64,000 nucleotides of DNA from Enoplosus armatus (GCF_043641665.1 NC_092193.1:14703501-14767500), one strand, 5' to 3'. Numbered from the stretch's first letter, positions 24,718 through 41,159 are shown. The notes: generated by a model not told the origin, from the letters alone. Numbers and translations: made by a program.

Positions 24718-25444
24718 ATGCGTGGAAAAATGAAAGACTTCGATGAAATCACGTCTTTTCTGGGCGACTACGGCCTCTTTCAGATTCTAATAAGTGTTCT
24801 GCTCAGTCTAAGTGCAATCCCATGCGGGTACATGGGGGTGATCGTGGTATTCGTTTCGGATACACCCGAGCACCGCTGCAAACTATCGATCAACTCCACG
24901 CGCAGCGGCGCAGATGTGGGGGCTCTCTTCCTCGAACACAGCAGCTGGATCGGACCAGACAGCTGTTCCCGATACAAACTGAACGGGAACTGGACGGGAC
25001 TCAGCAACGACACGGAGGAATGTCTGGATGGATGGGTCTTCAGCACCGAGAGATACACCGCCACTATTGTGTCTGAGGTATCTTCACATTTGCAGAATGA
25101 TGATTCAGCTCAGATCAGTTGAGAAGTGTAATGTAGTTGACAGGTGTTGTACAAATAAAGATATGTTAAGATTCCTACATATCTTTATCTCTGCTTTGGC
25201 TTTCTGGCAGCTCAGGGTCCTGTCTGAAACTCCCTCAATTTACTTTAGATTAGATTAGATTAGATTAGATTAAAGTTTAAACTCTCTGTCTTCTCTCCTG
25301 TTCATTTCAGTGGGATCTGGTGTGTGACAATGCATGGAAGGTCCCCTTTTCCACCTCTTTATTCTTTGTAGGGGGCCTGATTGGATCCTTTATAAGTGGT
25401 CACCTCTCAGACCAGTAAGTCCTGCTGTGTGGCAATAATCCTAA

Positions 25445-25475
<31 letters not shown>

Positions 25476-28400
25476 GAGTTGCCTTACATGGACAAATCAA
25501 TAAGTAATTCATAACAAAAAAGGACAAATTTCACAAGAAATTGTCATGCATGAGCAAGAATGAAAACACATAAAAAAAATACAAATATCTAAAAAAAAAA
25601 AAAAAAGATAAAAAGATAATTAAACATACACTGAAAGTGGAACAGTAATTCAATTTTAGCTGCTCTCTCCAGATGAGCTTCTCTAGGAATAAAAGTGCTT
25701 TAAAGCTCATCTGTCCGCTGTCAATGTGGACGACCAAAATGTGTTCAAAGATAAAGGTTGAGTGATCTCTATACATCCACCCTGAAACTCAGAGCTGGTT
25801 CCTCGACAGACAGCACAATCAGGTTTTGATGCTCATAAATACCAAGTTCAAGTCCAAAGTGCAGTTTTGACACATGATGTGAGTCTCAGGAAGAAGGTGT
25901 GAAAAATACTTGTGTTGCACCCTCGACTCCAATATTCAATGAATTGCTTCCTTCATCCATAAATAAAAAAACACACTTACTCATTTACCCATGAAAATAA
26001 TTTTGAAGGTTGATATGTATTTAGTATCCAAACACTAGCTGACTAACTGGGAGGATCTTCTTTATTTCACCTCGTGTTTCTGTGCAGGGAGTTCATCAAA
26101 GTGATTTACCATTTAAATAAGAGACCCTAAAGCAGGTGATGCCTGGGTTACACTTTTACAGGCAACCAAACACCACAATCAGTGAGTGCGTTTCTGAGAA
26201 TCCGACTAAATAGATTGGATAGCTCCTGTGTTTACTCACAGTGAACCATCAAACCATCAAACCCCTTTGTCTTAATGATGTTGAGCTGCAGGTTGTACAG
26301 CCCGCTCCTCAAACCTGTCCACAACACCTCTCTTCAATTCCAAAGTAAGACACAGGATGTAAAACATACATATAGCAGAAGCACATATATGTGCTATGTT
26401 TTATGCATGAGAGGGACAAACAACCCAAACCGGTGTGTCAACCTTGCTAACCACGATCTCACGCATGGGACAGGCATTTGATCAACAGAAAGAGATGATT
26501 AACTGGTGCTGAGAGGAAGTGCAAGAGACCAAAACAAAGTCTTCACAGTTGAAATATCTATGAAAACAATATAAACATGAATGCTAACCGCAGCATCCTT
26601 GATTGAAATAACTGCTAAATGCAATTTCATTATTTATTATTTTAGAATAAAACGTCACAGGTAAGATGACCTTTATTCTGTAGATAGCGTTCAATTGTCT
26701 TAAAATGTCCAAATTCTATATTAAAATTAGATATGTGTGATTTTTTTTTCAAGCTGATAGCATTTTTAAATATCATTATGATTCTTTCATGTTTTGTTTA
26801 GAACAGTTTGTATAGTATTTCATTATAATTAGCTAACTAATGACTTTCATTTTCATTATCAGCCACTTACTTTCTCAGTTAATTGATTGATAACTTTGGC
26901 AGTGAAATGAGGAAAAGTCATTCACAGTTTGCAAAACCCAAAGATATCCAGTTATGACGAGGAAAGAAAGACGAGAAGCTTATCACATAATAAATACTCA
27001 GTGTGATGGAGTTCACTCACAGATGGAACATGCTCTGTTAAGTTCATCTTTCTGTACGTTGTCTTACAGGTTTGGCAGAAAGCCGGTGTTTTTCTTCACC
27101 GTGATCTTACAAACAGTCACTTCCTTGGTCCAGGCCACCTCCATCAGTTGGGTTATGTTCTGTATCCTCAACTGTCTGAGAGGACTTGGCCAGATATCCA
27201 ATTACATTGCGTCACTCATACTGGGTGAGATAGCACATGCACTTCTATCGGTCTCAAAAGAGCCCCTCTATCTCTGTCTCTTCTCCAATATCTTCCTGTG
27301 ATAAAGTGTAGCTCACTTCTGGCAGTGTGGCAGTGGTATGTTTCCGGCTGTTGAAGGAAGCACTGAATTCAATATGGCTGCAGACAGTTTTCTGTGTTCA
27401 GTTAATACACTGTCACGTTCTCTCCTGTCTTAATGCCATGCCTCTTGGTCCTCTTCTCTGGTCAGGGTCTGAGGTGCTGAGCCAGTCTGCCAGGGTGAGC
27501 TACACTCTGCTGGGCCACAGTCTAGGTTTTGGCATCGGTTACGCCTTGTTGCCGCTCTTTGCCTACTTCATACGAGGCTGGAGGATGCTGCTGGTTGCTG
27601 CTGCCATCCCCGGCTTCCTATTTATTCCAATGTGGTGGTAAATCATTGGCTGATGTCATGTTATTGATCGGTGGTCTGTCCCATCTCACATGTCAGTGTC
27701 TTTTTATGCGCGTGCCTTCCTCTATTTAAATTAAGTTTTTAATTGTTCTGTGTTCATGTGCTTCAGCTCCAAAACAAATACTGATCTCAATAATCATCAC
27801 TGTGTACATACTACATATTCTCTGCTCTTTTACATGCATTACCATTTTTTCAGTGGCTGCCTAAGATCAACCTTTACTGGTGTGCAAAATTGCATTGCAA
27901 ATTTTTTCATATGAACTTATGAACTAATAAACTTCAGTCTCTCTTTCTGTTCAGGGTGATTCCTGAGTCTCCACGTTGGCTTTTGCAGAAAGGTCGGGTG
28001 GCGGAGGCTGAGCTTGTCATACGCAACGCTGCTAAAAGGAACAAAGTCCCTGCCCCTGAGGTCATATTCAGAGCAGGGGAGTGCTTGGAGCTAATGGTAT
28101 TTATTCCATTTTTTACTCCTCATGCTGTGGAAGCTGTTGTGCTCCAGTATAAAATATGGCCCTAAAATAACTGTGGTAACCAGGTGATACTTGTGTCAAG
28201 CAAATAATACACTGTACGCAATGTGACTGTTGTGTTTCTTGTCCTATATGTCTAATTCAGCAAAATAAGGGTGAAGAGGAGCAGACATACACTTATGTGG
28301 ACCTGATGCGCACCCGTAACATGAGACATATTACAATTCTGGGAGTTTTTACATGGTAATGTGTTTGCAACTTTCCTGAATATGTTTGCACGTACACTTT

Positions 28401-29886
28401 ATTCTATACCAAAGTAATTCCCTTATGTTATTTTGTAAATATACAGTAATGTTTGACGAATCAAAACTCATCACTCTGTTTTATAATTTGAAAAAAAGTT
28501 TTGATGTGTTCAATTGGAGTTTTGAAAACTTAATTTATTCGTACATTAATTATATAATGAACAGTCTTTATGATTTTTAACAATATTGATGTGAAAGAAA
28601 TTTCCCATTTAGAAGTTTGTCTTTACACCAAAAACACTTCAGATTCAAAATATAGGCCGGTTTTATACCTGTGATTACAAGTATTTTTTAAACTGTATCA
28701 GAAAATATTATTAACTTCTTAACAGTATTGTTATTATTAGTTGTTGATGGGTGTTAGTCCCATAAAAATCTATTTCCAGGTTAGGTTCTGGAAATTGTTC
28801 AGGTTCCAGTCTTGTTCCAACTTTTTTCTGTTTGCAGTAGGATCACAAATTGAACATTTAATAGTTGAACAAACTCAAGTTTAAACTGTAGTTCTTTCAA
28901 AGCAACTTGAATAAAAGGTGTCAGTATGAGACAATTGGTATCTTCAAAGAAAAACATTGCCTTCCATCTTCATCCAGTCTTGATTTTGTATTTCTGCAGG
29001 ATCTCTGTCTCCATGGTCTTCTATGGTCTCTCTCTCAATACTAGTAACCTGAACGGAAATGTCTACCTCAACTGTTTCACTTCAGCAGCCATTGACATTT
29101 TGGTGTATGTGGCCACATGGCTGCTGGTCAACCGCGTGCCACGACCCACTCTGCTCTTCTCCACACTGATGTTCTGTGGCATCATGCTTCTGGTCATGCA
29201 GCTGGTCCCTGAAGGTCTCTCTATTCTATGTTGACTTATTGATTTGTAAAATTGTGTATGCCTTGTCTAATAATCCCGTTTATTTTTCTCAGACATGCAT
29301 GTCATGTTCCAGGTGTTAGCCTTGGTGGGAAAGATGGGTGTGTCTGGTGCTTACTGCGTCATCTACGTGTTTTTCACTGAGCTGATCCCCACTGTGGTCA
29401 GGAACATGGGCTTAGGGATCGTCTCCACAGCTGCACGCATAGGCACCATCATTTGTCCCTATGTGATCTACATGGGCAAGTTACAAATACTTTGTAGTTG
29501 TATTTTTATACACTGTTGAAACCAAAATACTCTGAGAGAGAGAGGAATGGCATCAAAACTGTAGAAAACCCTCTGTGGATGATATTAATACATTTGAGTG
29601 AACCTAATTTTATTATTTACAACTGTGCTTTTGCCACTGTGGCATATCAAAAAGTCTTCTGTGAGGCCTATGATTGCAACCCATAGACATAAACAGGTCA
29701 GTGACTAATGTAATTCAAGTGCCTTTTATTCTGTTTGCAGGTGTGTACAACAAGATCCTGCCATACATTATTTTTGGCACAATCAGCATCATGGCTGCTG
29801 TTGTTTGCATGCTGCTGCCAGACACCAGAAACAGCAAACTCCCTGACCTTATCAGCCAGGCCAAACCCACCAGAGGGTATGTCTCT

Positions 29887-29942
<56 letters not shown>

Positions 29943-30280
29943 GTGTGTGTGTGTGTGTTTATTTATGTGTGTGTGTGTGTGTGTGTGAATGTGTGAATAA
30001 TGATTAACAGAGATAAAGATCACTACTTGTCTTCTAAGTATTCTACAGCAATTCTATTAAACTGAGACAATTATATATTGTGAAACACAAGGGAGCAAAA
30101 ATGTTTAAGAGCGAACTGAAAAACAGCTTTATCTCTTTGCTTGTAATAATGTGCATTTCAAAACTTCTCTCTCTGTTTCCCTTTGCATCTTAAAGCTGCT
30201 GCTGCCCAAATGAAACAAATACAGCACAGCCAGATACAACTGAAGGCTGTAAAGAAATTAGCAAGAGCGCCCTCTGCTGA
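24718..30280 (+). CDS. SLC22-family organic cation/carnitine transporter, OCTN (SLC22A4/A5)-like, ten exons
   Basis: Exons: 24718-25077, 25311-25414, 27070-27224, 27466-27637, 27955-28096, 28261-28355, 29000-29214, 29293-29475, 29741-29876, 30196-30280; joined length 548 residues. Several exon lengths equal those I recall for human SLC22A5 (104, 155, 172, 215, 183, 136). Features: [12 protein letters not shown] start like OCTN2, a large extracellular loop with Cys residues and three N-glycosylation sequons (Asn59, 91, 97), [33 protein letters not shown]. Family role: 12-span plasma-membrane uptake of carnitine/organic cations. Oddities: Gln155 in place of Arg in the MFS motif (SDQFGRK), the OCTN GKS motif is SQS (212-214), and exon 8 ends in a GC donor. 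The last exon is inferred from frame and an acceptor only. Met5 (24730) is an alternative start that aligns with OCTN2. Which member (A4, A5 or a fish-specific one) is unresolved. Confidence 0.85.
25243..25272. repeat. (TTAGA)n simple repeat
   Basis: Six copies of TAGAT in intron 1 of the SLC22 gene, 40 bases before the exon 2 acceptor. Confidence 0.9.
25447..25475. repeat. (GAA)n microsatellite
   Basis: Trinucleotide AAG run 30 bases after the exon 2 donor of the SLC22 gene. Confidence 0.9.
29886..29987. repeat. (TG)n microsatellite next to a splice donor
   Basis: About 100 bases of TG repeat with short interruptions (GC, TTTATTTA), starting ten bases after the exon 9 donor of the SLC22 gene. 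Confidence 0.95.
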
Positions 30281-30309
30281 AAGAACATTACACAGCAAGA
30301 CTTGAGCAA

Positions 30310-31078
30310 TCACAGACAAGGGTGAGCAGCTTCAAATACCTGGGAGTCCACATCACAGAGGATCTGACATGGGCAACACAAACAGACACTCTGGTGAGAA
30401 AGGCAAGGCAGCGCCTTTACCACCTCAGGCAGCTGAGGAAATTCAGATAGGATCCTTCAATCCTTCTCCTCTGGAGCTATAGAGAGCACCCTGACATGAA
30501 ACATCACTGCCTGGTTTGCAACAGGACAGGAGGCCTCTGCAGGACTTACAGAATCCGAGCCTGTAGGATCATGAAAGATCCTCACCATCCCAACAACAAA
30601 CTGTTCCAGCTGCGGTCAGGCAAGCGCCTCTGCAGTCAAGCAGCTAAAACCGAAAGGCTGTTTCTTTCCTCAGGCTTGCAAACACTGATCTCACCAGGGA
30701 CCCCCATTAGGTTCCACATACTCATCATCTCATGCACACTCATATAAGAACACATAGACATTAAAATTAATAATATTATTGTAAATATTGTAATTTCTTT
30801 TTTTATTGTTGTGGTTGCTTTTTCAGAATCAGAATTGGGTTTGTTGCCAAGTAGGTTTTCACACACATGGAATATGTGCAATATACAAAGATAATAGACC
30901 AAAAAATGTGCATTCATGTAACACATTAAGACAGATGTGGAGACTGTACATTAATGTAATGCTAATGTGAATTGTTCTGTGTTGTGCACTATCTTTGTGG
31001 GCATTGCCATTTTTTTTATATTTCACTGGACTTACATGTGCATGTGACAAATAAAGTTCTTGAATCTTGAATCTTGCC
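30310..31078 (+). mobile_element. Decayed LINE fragment (L2/Rex1-like), 3' end of reverse transcriptase ORF and tail
   Basis: Translation from about 30321 gives SSFKYLGVHITEDLTW, then LVRKARQRLYHLRQLRKF, followed after frameshifts by KDPHHPNNKLFQLRSGKR: the C-terminal reverse-transcriptase blocks typical of fish L2/Rex-type LINEs. Stops and frame changes show it is dead. A second block from about 30830 (CAGAATCAGAATTGGGTTTG) is a common fish repeat tail, and the end (about 31060-31078) is a tandem TTGAATC, the usual 3' terminus of such LINEs. It contains AATAAA at 31050-31055. It may serve as 3' UTR/polyadenylation region of the SLC22 gene. Confidence 0.75.
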
Positions 31079-31329
31079 ATGAATTTGAGCACTGTAGCCT
31101 ACCTGATGGGAACTTGCAGGGAGCATACACAATGCACAGAGAGCAATAGGTGAGGGTGGGGATGTCAATAGGGGCCCAACAGCAGATATTGCAGAGATAA
31201 CATAATGAATGCTTGGGAAATAAAGATAATTCTAGTTGAATGGTCATTTTTAATAACCTACATATGCGCGAAGAGTTTGGTCATTACATAATTCCGTTTA
31301 CATGTCTTTATTGCTACACAGCTGACTGT

Positions 31330-31560
31330 CAACATCTGAATTATCGCGAGATTGACTCCACAGTTACACCCGGCAGTGTGCGGGTGCTGTTGGACCTCTG
31401 TACTGCGCCGCGCCCCCATCTCTGCTGCTGACACTGGGACCCGTGTCTGTCTGCAGCAACCACACACCTGCCAGCGGAAAGACGGGGCAAGGATACAGTA
31501 GCCGACACTACAGCCACATTAGACTGGTGTTTCTAACTTAAACAACTGGGTGGTGAACCG
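31330..31560 (+). promoter_or_regulatory. Probable map2k2 promoter
   Basis: CpG-enriched segment about 0.7-0.9 kb before the map2k2 start codon. It contains TATCGCGAGA at 31342-31351, one base off the TCTCGCGAGA core-promoter element of housekeeping genes, and GCGCCGCGCCCCC near 31405. No TATA box. The interval 31560-32228 is then 5' UTR and/or a spliced-out leader, rich in GCTAGC/AACGTTA words. Confidence 0.45.
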
Positions 31561-32228
31561 CACTGGAAGCGTTTTGTAAAGTAACAGTTGCTTGCTATCC
31601 GCTAGCGTTAAATGTAGTACTATCACGCAACAGTAGTACTGTCACGCAACAGCTAGCAGTTGAAGTTAGCTAGCTAGCTAACTAAAGTGAAGTACTGCTA
31701 GTGATGGCTCCGGGTTTGAAAATATTCTGTTTACTTTTACGTTGTAGCTAGTTCGGCGTTCATTTAAGATTCACTTCACGTTAGTGCTGTGGCCTGAACA
31801 CTAGCTAGTTATCGTGCTAACCAGCTAAGTACCACGTCTCATCATTTACGTAAGCCAAAACAACTAATCTAGCTACGTTAACGTTAAGTTAACGTTAGCC
31901 AACTAGCTAACGATAGCGTCATACTGCCCAAGTCTTTTTAATAATTTGCAGTTTTGCACGTTGTGTTGTGAATCAGAGAAGGGCCATTTAATCAGTCTGA
32001 GGCTAAACCCGTGTAAAGTGTTCAACCCGATACTTTACCTAGGATAAGTTAACTGGCCCACCTAATAGCTAACTGACAGTTAACTGACAGATAACGTGAA
32101 GTCCATCGCTCGTTAGTCCAGATAGCATCTACAAGATAATACCTGTTTGCTATCTAACCTCCAAAAAGAAAAGAAGAAGAAAGAAAAGTGTCACTTAAGC
32201 CCAGTTCATAGTTTATGCACAAGTGAGC

Positions 32229-36076
<3,848 letters not shown>

Positions 36077-36135
36077 ACACGCACACAGTATGCACATGCA
36101 ACAACATGGAGAAGCTGCTGTCTAAAACCTTACGT

Positions 36136-36181
<46 letters not shown>

Positions 36182-37490
36182 CTTGTTTGCCACATCCCTC
36201 CCGCAGGTGAACCTCTGAAGTCTCCATCTATCAAATGAACTCTACTGACATGTAAGCCAGTTGATCACATGCTAGGAAAGATACTGTATCTACAGTTTGC
36301 ACCTTTGTGGAAAGTTGGTACACAGGGACACTGTTATTCATAAAAATGTCTTCTTAAATCAATTACAACACAATTTCTCTGAATATTTGTTGGCAACATA
36401 GAGAACATTGGTCATCACTAATTTGTGTAAAGCTCAAATCAGGATTTTGGGCCATTAAATCTCTTATTTTGAGACTAACAAACCTACAGCTGCTAGATTG
36501 GAATCTTACTATAATATGTTTGAGTTTGTCATCGTTATTACGTTATTACGTATTCATGGCTGGTGTTCAGCACTATTTTTCCTTGTTTGGGTGATGAATG
36601 CCATTATGCATTAGCCTTTTGCTCAGTCTTACCCACCATCCTGCAGTCATTCAGACTGAACATACTGTATCAAAACTGGAAAAGATATCCCTCAACAGAA
36701 AATGAAAATGCATATAATGGCTGTAATTTTCTAACATGTTTCATTCTCAATTCTGCTTTTCAGTTTTCTGAGGTTTACAGCACGAGTGTGTCAATCCCAA
36801 TCAACCAATGGTTAAGAATCTGTACATGTGTACAGGCAGATACATATATGAATTTGTTTTGTATGTTATGCAAACACATTGAGAAATGTAAGAATATGTT
36901 TATTTTACTGAACAGGTCGGGTTATGTGTGTCTGTGTTAGCAAGAGATGATTCAGTCTAGGAACTTTTTAGCATTTGTTGACGTGAGTGATTTCTATACA
37001 TTTTGAGATGCCTTGAGGTGAAGCCCAATGTTTAACACATTTTAGCATGACCCTCATGTCAAAAATAAAAAAAGTTACAACCTTAAATGCACCCTCTGCT
37101 CGGTCTGGTACCATTAGCTTCAGATTAGCTACACTGGGGCAGCGGCTGCTTTGGAAATTACCATCCCTGGACGGTACCTGCTGTAACGAGACTGCTTTTG
37201 TCTCTTGAGCAAGCTGCATCATGACTCACTGAGCAGTCTCTGCTGAAACAAATGGTTATTTCTTTGTATTTTCTGTAATGTAAACAACAGGACATGGTAT
37301 TGCCATTGAAGTGCATCCTGTGTTGTGGCAGGATTAGGGCATTTCACTCCTTTGTATTTGTTCTATTTGTGTACTTCCTCCTTTAAGTAACGGTCTAAAG
37401 TTATAGATGTTTTTTATGATAAAATCATCAAGAGCTTTGTCTTTAATGAAGTCATGATTGTCAATAAATGGTATGTATTGTAACATGAAC
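36077..37490 (+). other. map2k2 3' UTR
   Basis: Follows the stop codon directly, with a CA microsatellite at 36137-36180. Possible polyadenylation signals are AATAAA at about 37064-37069 and at 37463-37468; the latter, followed by GT-rich sequence, is the better candidate for the main end. No coding potential. Confidence 0.6.
36137..36180. repeat. (CA)n microsatellite
   Basis: 44-base CA run in the map2k2 3' UTR, 60 bases after the stop codon. Confidence 0.95.
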
Positions 37491-37949
37491 ATGATGTCTT
37501 CATTTGCTAGAATATCACTTCACTGTCCTACACTCATTTCACCAGAAGGTGGAGGCATATCAGGTGCAGTGCACTGAGGAATTCTGGTACAGTTACTAAA
37601 AATAATAACTAAATAAATTTAAAATGACTAAACCAAAATATCTAAATATACTTGGAAGTGTGTGTGTGGTGTATTGCAGCCTAGTTAACTTATGCTTATA
37701 CTGACTGAAAGCAGGACAGTGAATTAAAACCCTGTTGAAATAGGGTCCATTTAAATTACAAGCACAATGATTCATCTGTTTGGCTCATGTCTGCAGTGAT
37801 AATAAAATGTCTTCCCTTGAATGTCTGTCAACTTCAGGCTGAAAGTGTGAGGCCTCGAGCTCAGAGAAAGACGTAGTGTTGCAGCATGTGGGGAGGCTAA
37901 GGCTGAGCAATGTTGATGGGAGGGGGACTACTGCAGCAGAAAAACAGCA

Positions 37950-38045
37950 AAGTCTGCAGTCATTAATATGCAAATATGCAAATGAGAGGGTAATTAAGAT
38001 TGGGCGTTTGTCAGTGGCTCTTTGATTGCTAATGCATTCGAATCT
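37950..38045. promoter_or_regulatory. Candidate POU/homeodomain enhancer core, copy A
   Basis: Within 45 bases there are an ATTAAT, two overlapping-phase octamer sites (ATGCAAAT at 37975-37983 region, preceded by ATGCAAATATGC), TAATTA at about 37991-37996, and then CTTTGATT, a TCF/LEF-type word. The order ATTAAT - ATGCA - ATGCAAAT - AATTAAG recurs at 50589-50629 in the tcf3 intron. Position is 3.2 kb before the tcf3 promoter and 0.5 kb after map2k2. Confidence 0.4.
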
Positions 38046-40170
38046 GCAAGAAAGGGGGAGGGGATGATGAGCTAAAAATTAGGAAAAAGAACAGGGTGGT
38101 ATTGTGCTTTTTCTTGCAAAACAAAAACGAGAAAAAGAGTGAGTGAGTGGTCTGTAGAATTTAAAGGCCCCATTGAACAGAAGAAATACTCAACATTACT
38201 GCTTTTAGACTCAAAAATGAAAAAAGCCACCTGAAACTGGTAAAAAATAATCACATGTATTAAGAATACACTAACGAGTATTCTGTTTGACCATCAACAG
38301 AAGCCGCAGCATAAAAGAGGGGAAAACGGAGCTATGAGTTCATGCCAAGACAATTAACCGCACACACCGTCACTGAGCATTCAGCATTCAGCAAGATTCA
38401 GCATGGCAGGCTAGAGCCACCACAGGAAGGTAGAGAGATTTCTGCTCATTAAGAGTGATGTGGCTGACCCCTGTTGAGAGACATGCTCAGGTATCTTGGC
38501 AGGGGGTGGGTGGGGGGGTGATGTGCAGTGGCAGCATGCTGTGTGTCACAAACAGTGTTATTTTCATATTTTTGGGCTAACGGGGGCCTGCAGTTCACAC
38601 ACGAGCACACACTGCTGTTATTGCTGTTTCATTGGTCCCTTGACACTTGTACATCTTCCTCCCTGGCATGTGAAATGAGAATATGTATACAAGGAATAAA
38701 AACAGATTAAATGTTGTGAAGAATGGGGCAAAACAGCTGTTCTTGTCACCATATAGCATAATGACTTTGTCACAATGCTGCAGCTTTGTATATTTCTCTC
38801 AACACTGATCACTGTATGTGACACTGTTCAAGATACTCAGTCAAAATACCCTAAAATATTAGATTGAGTCTTGTTGGGAATAATCTAAAAAGAGAAAGCG
38901 CGCCACAGCAGTAATGGCAGTATGATATTTATATTGAATTCCCAAATACTTGAGCCTGGATTGTAAGTACAAACACTCCAACTAATATATTTGGAATGGG
39001 GTGCTAGCAGCTTATCCCAGGCCTGCTCTGTTTGGTGTGTGACGAGCGGCGGAGTGCATGAGCGTGTTTGTCTATGTGTGTGCATGTGTGAGAAAGAAAG
39101 AGAGAGAGGGGGCTGTATTTTTCACAGGAAACAGGAAACCAGAAGTCATAACAGGATGCCCCAGGTTTTCAGACTGTACCTGATGCGTGGGTGGCTGCAT
39201 GGGGGTAACCCATTTACAAAGCTATAGTGCTTGTCTAGAAGGAGAAGAAGAAGAAGAAGAAGACGAGAGAGCCCAGGAAATAGTGGGTGTAGAGGAGGGT
39301 ACGCACTTGGGGGTTAGGAAAATGGAGTTCCACTCTAAATATAGCTTTTTTGTGTGTCTTGCGCTTTACCGTACAACCTTGATGTTGTTTTGCCTCCATG
39401 TCGTTCGTCCTACTTTTTAAAAGTCAACAAACCAAACATTGTTTGATGTTTTGTGTAGAGCTGCGATATGATCACTTCCATGGCAAACACATACGCCATC
39501 TTTCCCCAGGTGTACTGCAGGTTCACAAGTGGATCTGTGACATGAGACCAGTTTTGTCATAATGAGGTTGATCTGCTCACACCGACTTAATGCTCCTTAC
39601 TCTGTTGCAAAAATGTAGAGCTGAGTTGTGCCCTTACTCATTTAACTGCATCTGTCTTTAACAATGCAATTATAAGCATGCATTGCCTGTTTTTATACAT
39701 TTATTTAGCTCTAAAAGGAAGATGATAACCAGTCTTTAGTCCCACTGTTAATGGCATACAGGTTTGTGTTTGAGTTGCATGTGTGCAGTGCATGCTGAGC
39801 ATGTGTGTGTGTGCGTGTTTGCGAACCACAAAGTGGATGGCTGAGTTTTCTCGTAAAGGCCAGCACAGATGTTATTTAGGTTGTTTCCCCTTAAACCAGT
39901 TGAGGTTTTCTTTAGAAAGTCTCAAAACAAACACTCACATTAACTGCAGCCTTGTTTACATAACCACCAAGGTACAACTCATGAAAAACAGCAGCCAGGC
40001 CATTTTTCTGAGTTAGATGCTGGCTCATGCTGTAAACTCAGCCTTTTGATCCTAGTTTGACAAAAGGAAGCAGCTGCACCATTACTTATTTTCTGCCACT
40101 TTCTTTCTCTCTTGCACACATAGATAAAAACACACACTGCATTCACATATGCTGCATTCAACATGCTCGA

Positions 40171-40615
40171 GCATTTTCTGACTGCAGACCCCCTCCCTTC
40201 CTATACACTAAACTAAAACTAAGCTATAACTATTGAACAAATTGGGAATACATAATACGTACGATTTCAAGTGTGATCACACATAAAAGTCACTGTGATG
40301 GCTATAAATATTTTTCAGGGATGTATTCATAACATTTTGTAACTTCAGATCTCTCCTCAAACACAAGGCTAAACTAAAACCAAAAAGGGTATTGCTAATA
40401 CATGATGACGAATTCAATTAGTCCCTAATTATTTCTTAGGGATATTTTCAAAGCATTTTCAAACTACAGATGTTTTTTCTCCCTTAACACTAGACTTAAC
40501 TACAGCTAGTGGACGAAAATGGCATTGTAAATGCGTTATTATATTTAATATTTAAATATTGTACACATCATCATAAATATAGGCAGTTGGTTTTTTTCAG
40601 GGATTTATTCATAGC
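40171..40615. repeat. Three degenerate copies of a 120-160 bp AT-rich unit
   Basis: Unit starts at 40171, 40332 and 40453 share CATTTT-N3-ACT-N-CAGA, followed by a pyrimidine stretch, a CACTA/AAACTAAAAC-like block (40206, 40368, 40488) and an ending CAGGGATGTATTCATA-like block (40316, 40437, 40598). Spacing is about 161, 121 and 160. Divergence between copies is considerable, so the repeat is old. Function unknown; it is 0.6 kb upstream of the tcf3 promoter region. Confidence 0.7.
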
Positions 40616-41159
40616 AAGGTCACCACATCTCTGTTGTCTTTGGCCATGAATTTAGATAACACGGTCGATTACAATCCACCCTGAGAAAAAATGTCTAACA
40701 ATCTCGTCTATGTTTTCGCATAACTGAGCACTGTGCACTCTCGTCTCTCTTTGACACACACACGAACATTTTTTGTAGCTCAGGCACTATTAAGAGAGCA
40801 AAATTAAAATGCAAGCAACCCGTAGGCAAAATGAGGCTGCCCTAAAGGTTGATGATGAAACATATTTGGGCGTCCCACTTGCCAATCAAATGATCGTCGT
40901 ATCCAATTGGTCCTCCCTCCGATATTATCATTCCATCTTCTACTGGGGTAGGTTGTTGGGCTTTCCGCTGTGCTCATCCGCCAGTCGACATAGATCCCCG
41001 TGAATTGGTACTCCGATCATTTTGTGTCTCGTTTGCAGCTACAAAACAGTGGCATTTTGTGGTATTTACGATAATCGTCGCGTAAATACAAAGACTGCCG
41101 AACCCTGCTTCGTTTGGTTACTTGGTTTTTAGTTGAGATTGGACACCGCTGATGTTTCA

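Larger units (their letters stand above)
37491..41159. other. Intergenic interval between map2k2 and tcf3
   Basis: No gene recognised. Contents: an octamer/homeodomain motif cluster (37.96 kb), a (GAA)n run at 39240-39262, and a triplicated AT-rich repeat (40171-40615). The rest is AT-rich single-copy-looking sequence with only short, meaningless open frames. Confidence 0.6.

Noticed and set aside
30496..30747. Open frame after the SLC22 gene
   Set aside because: Part of the decayed LINE reverse transcriptase, not a gene.
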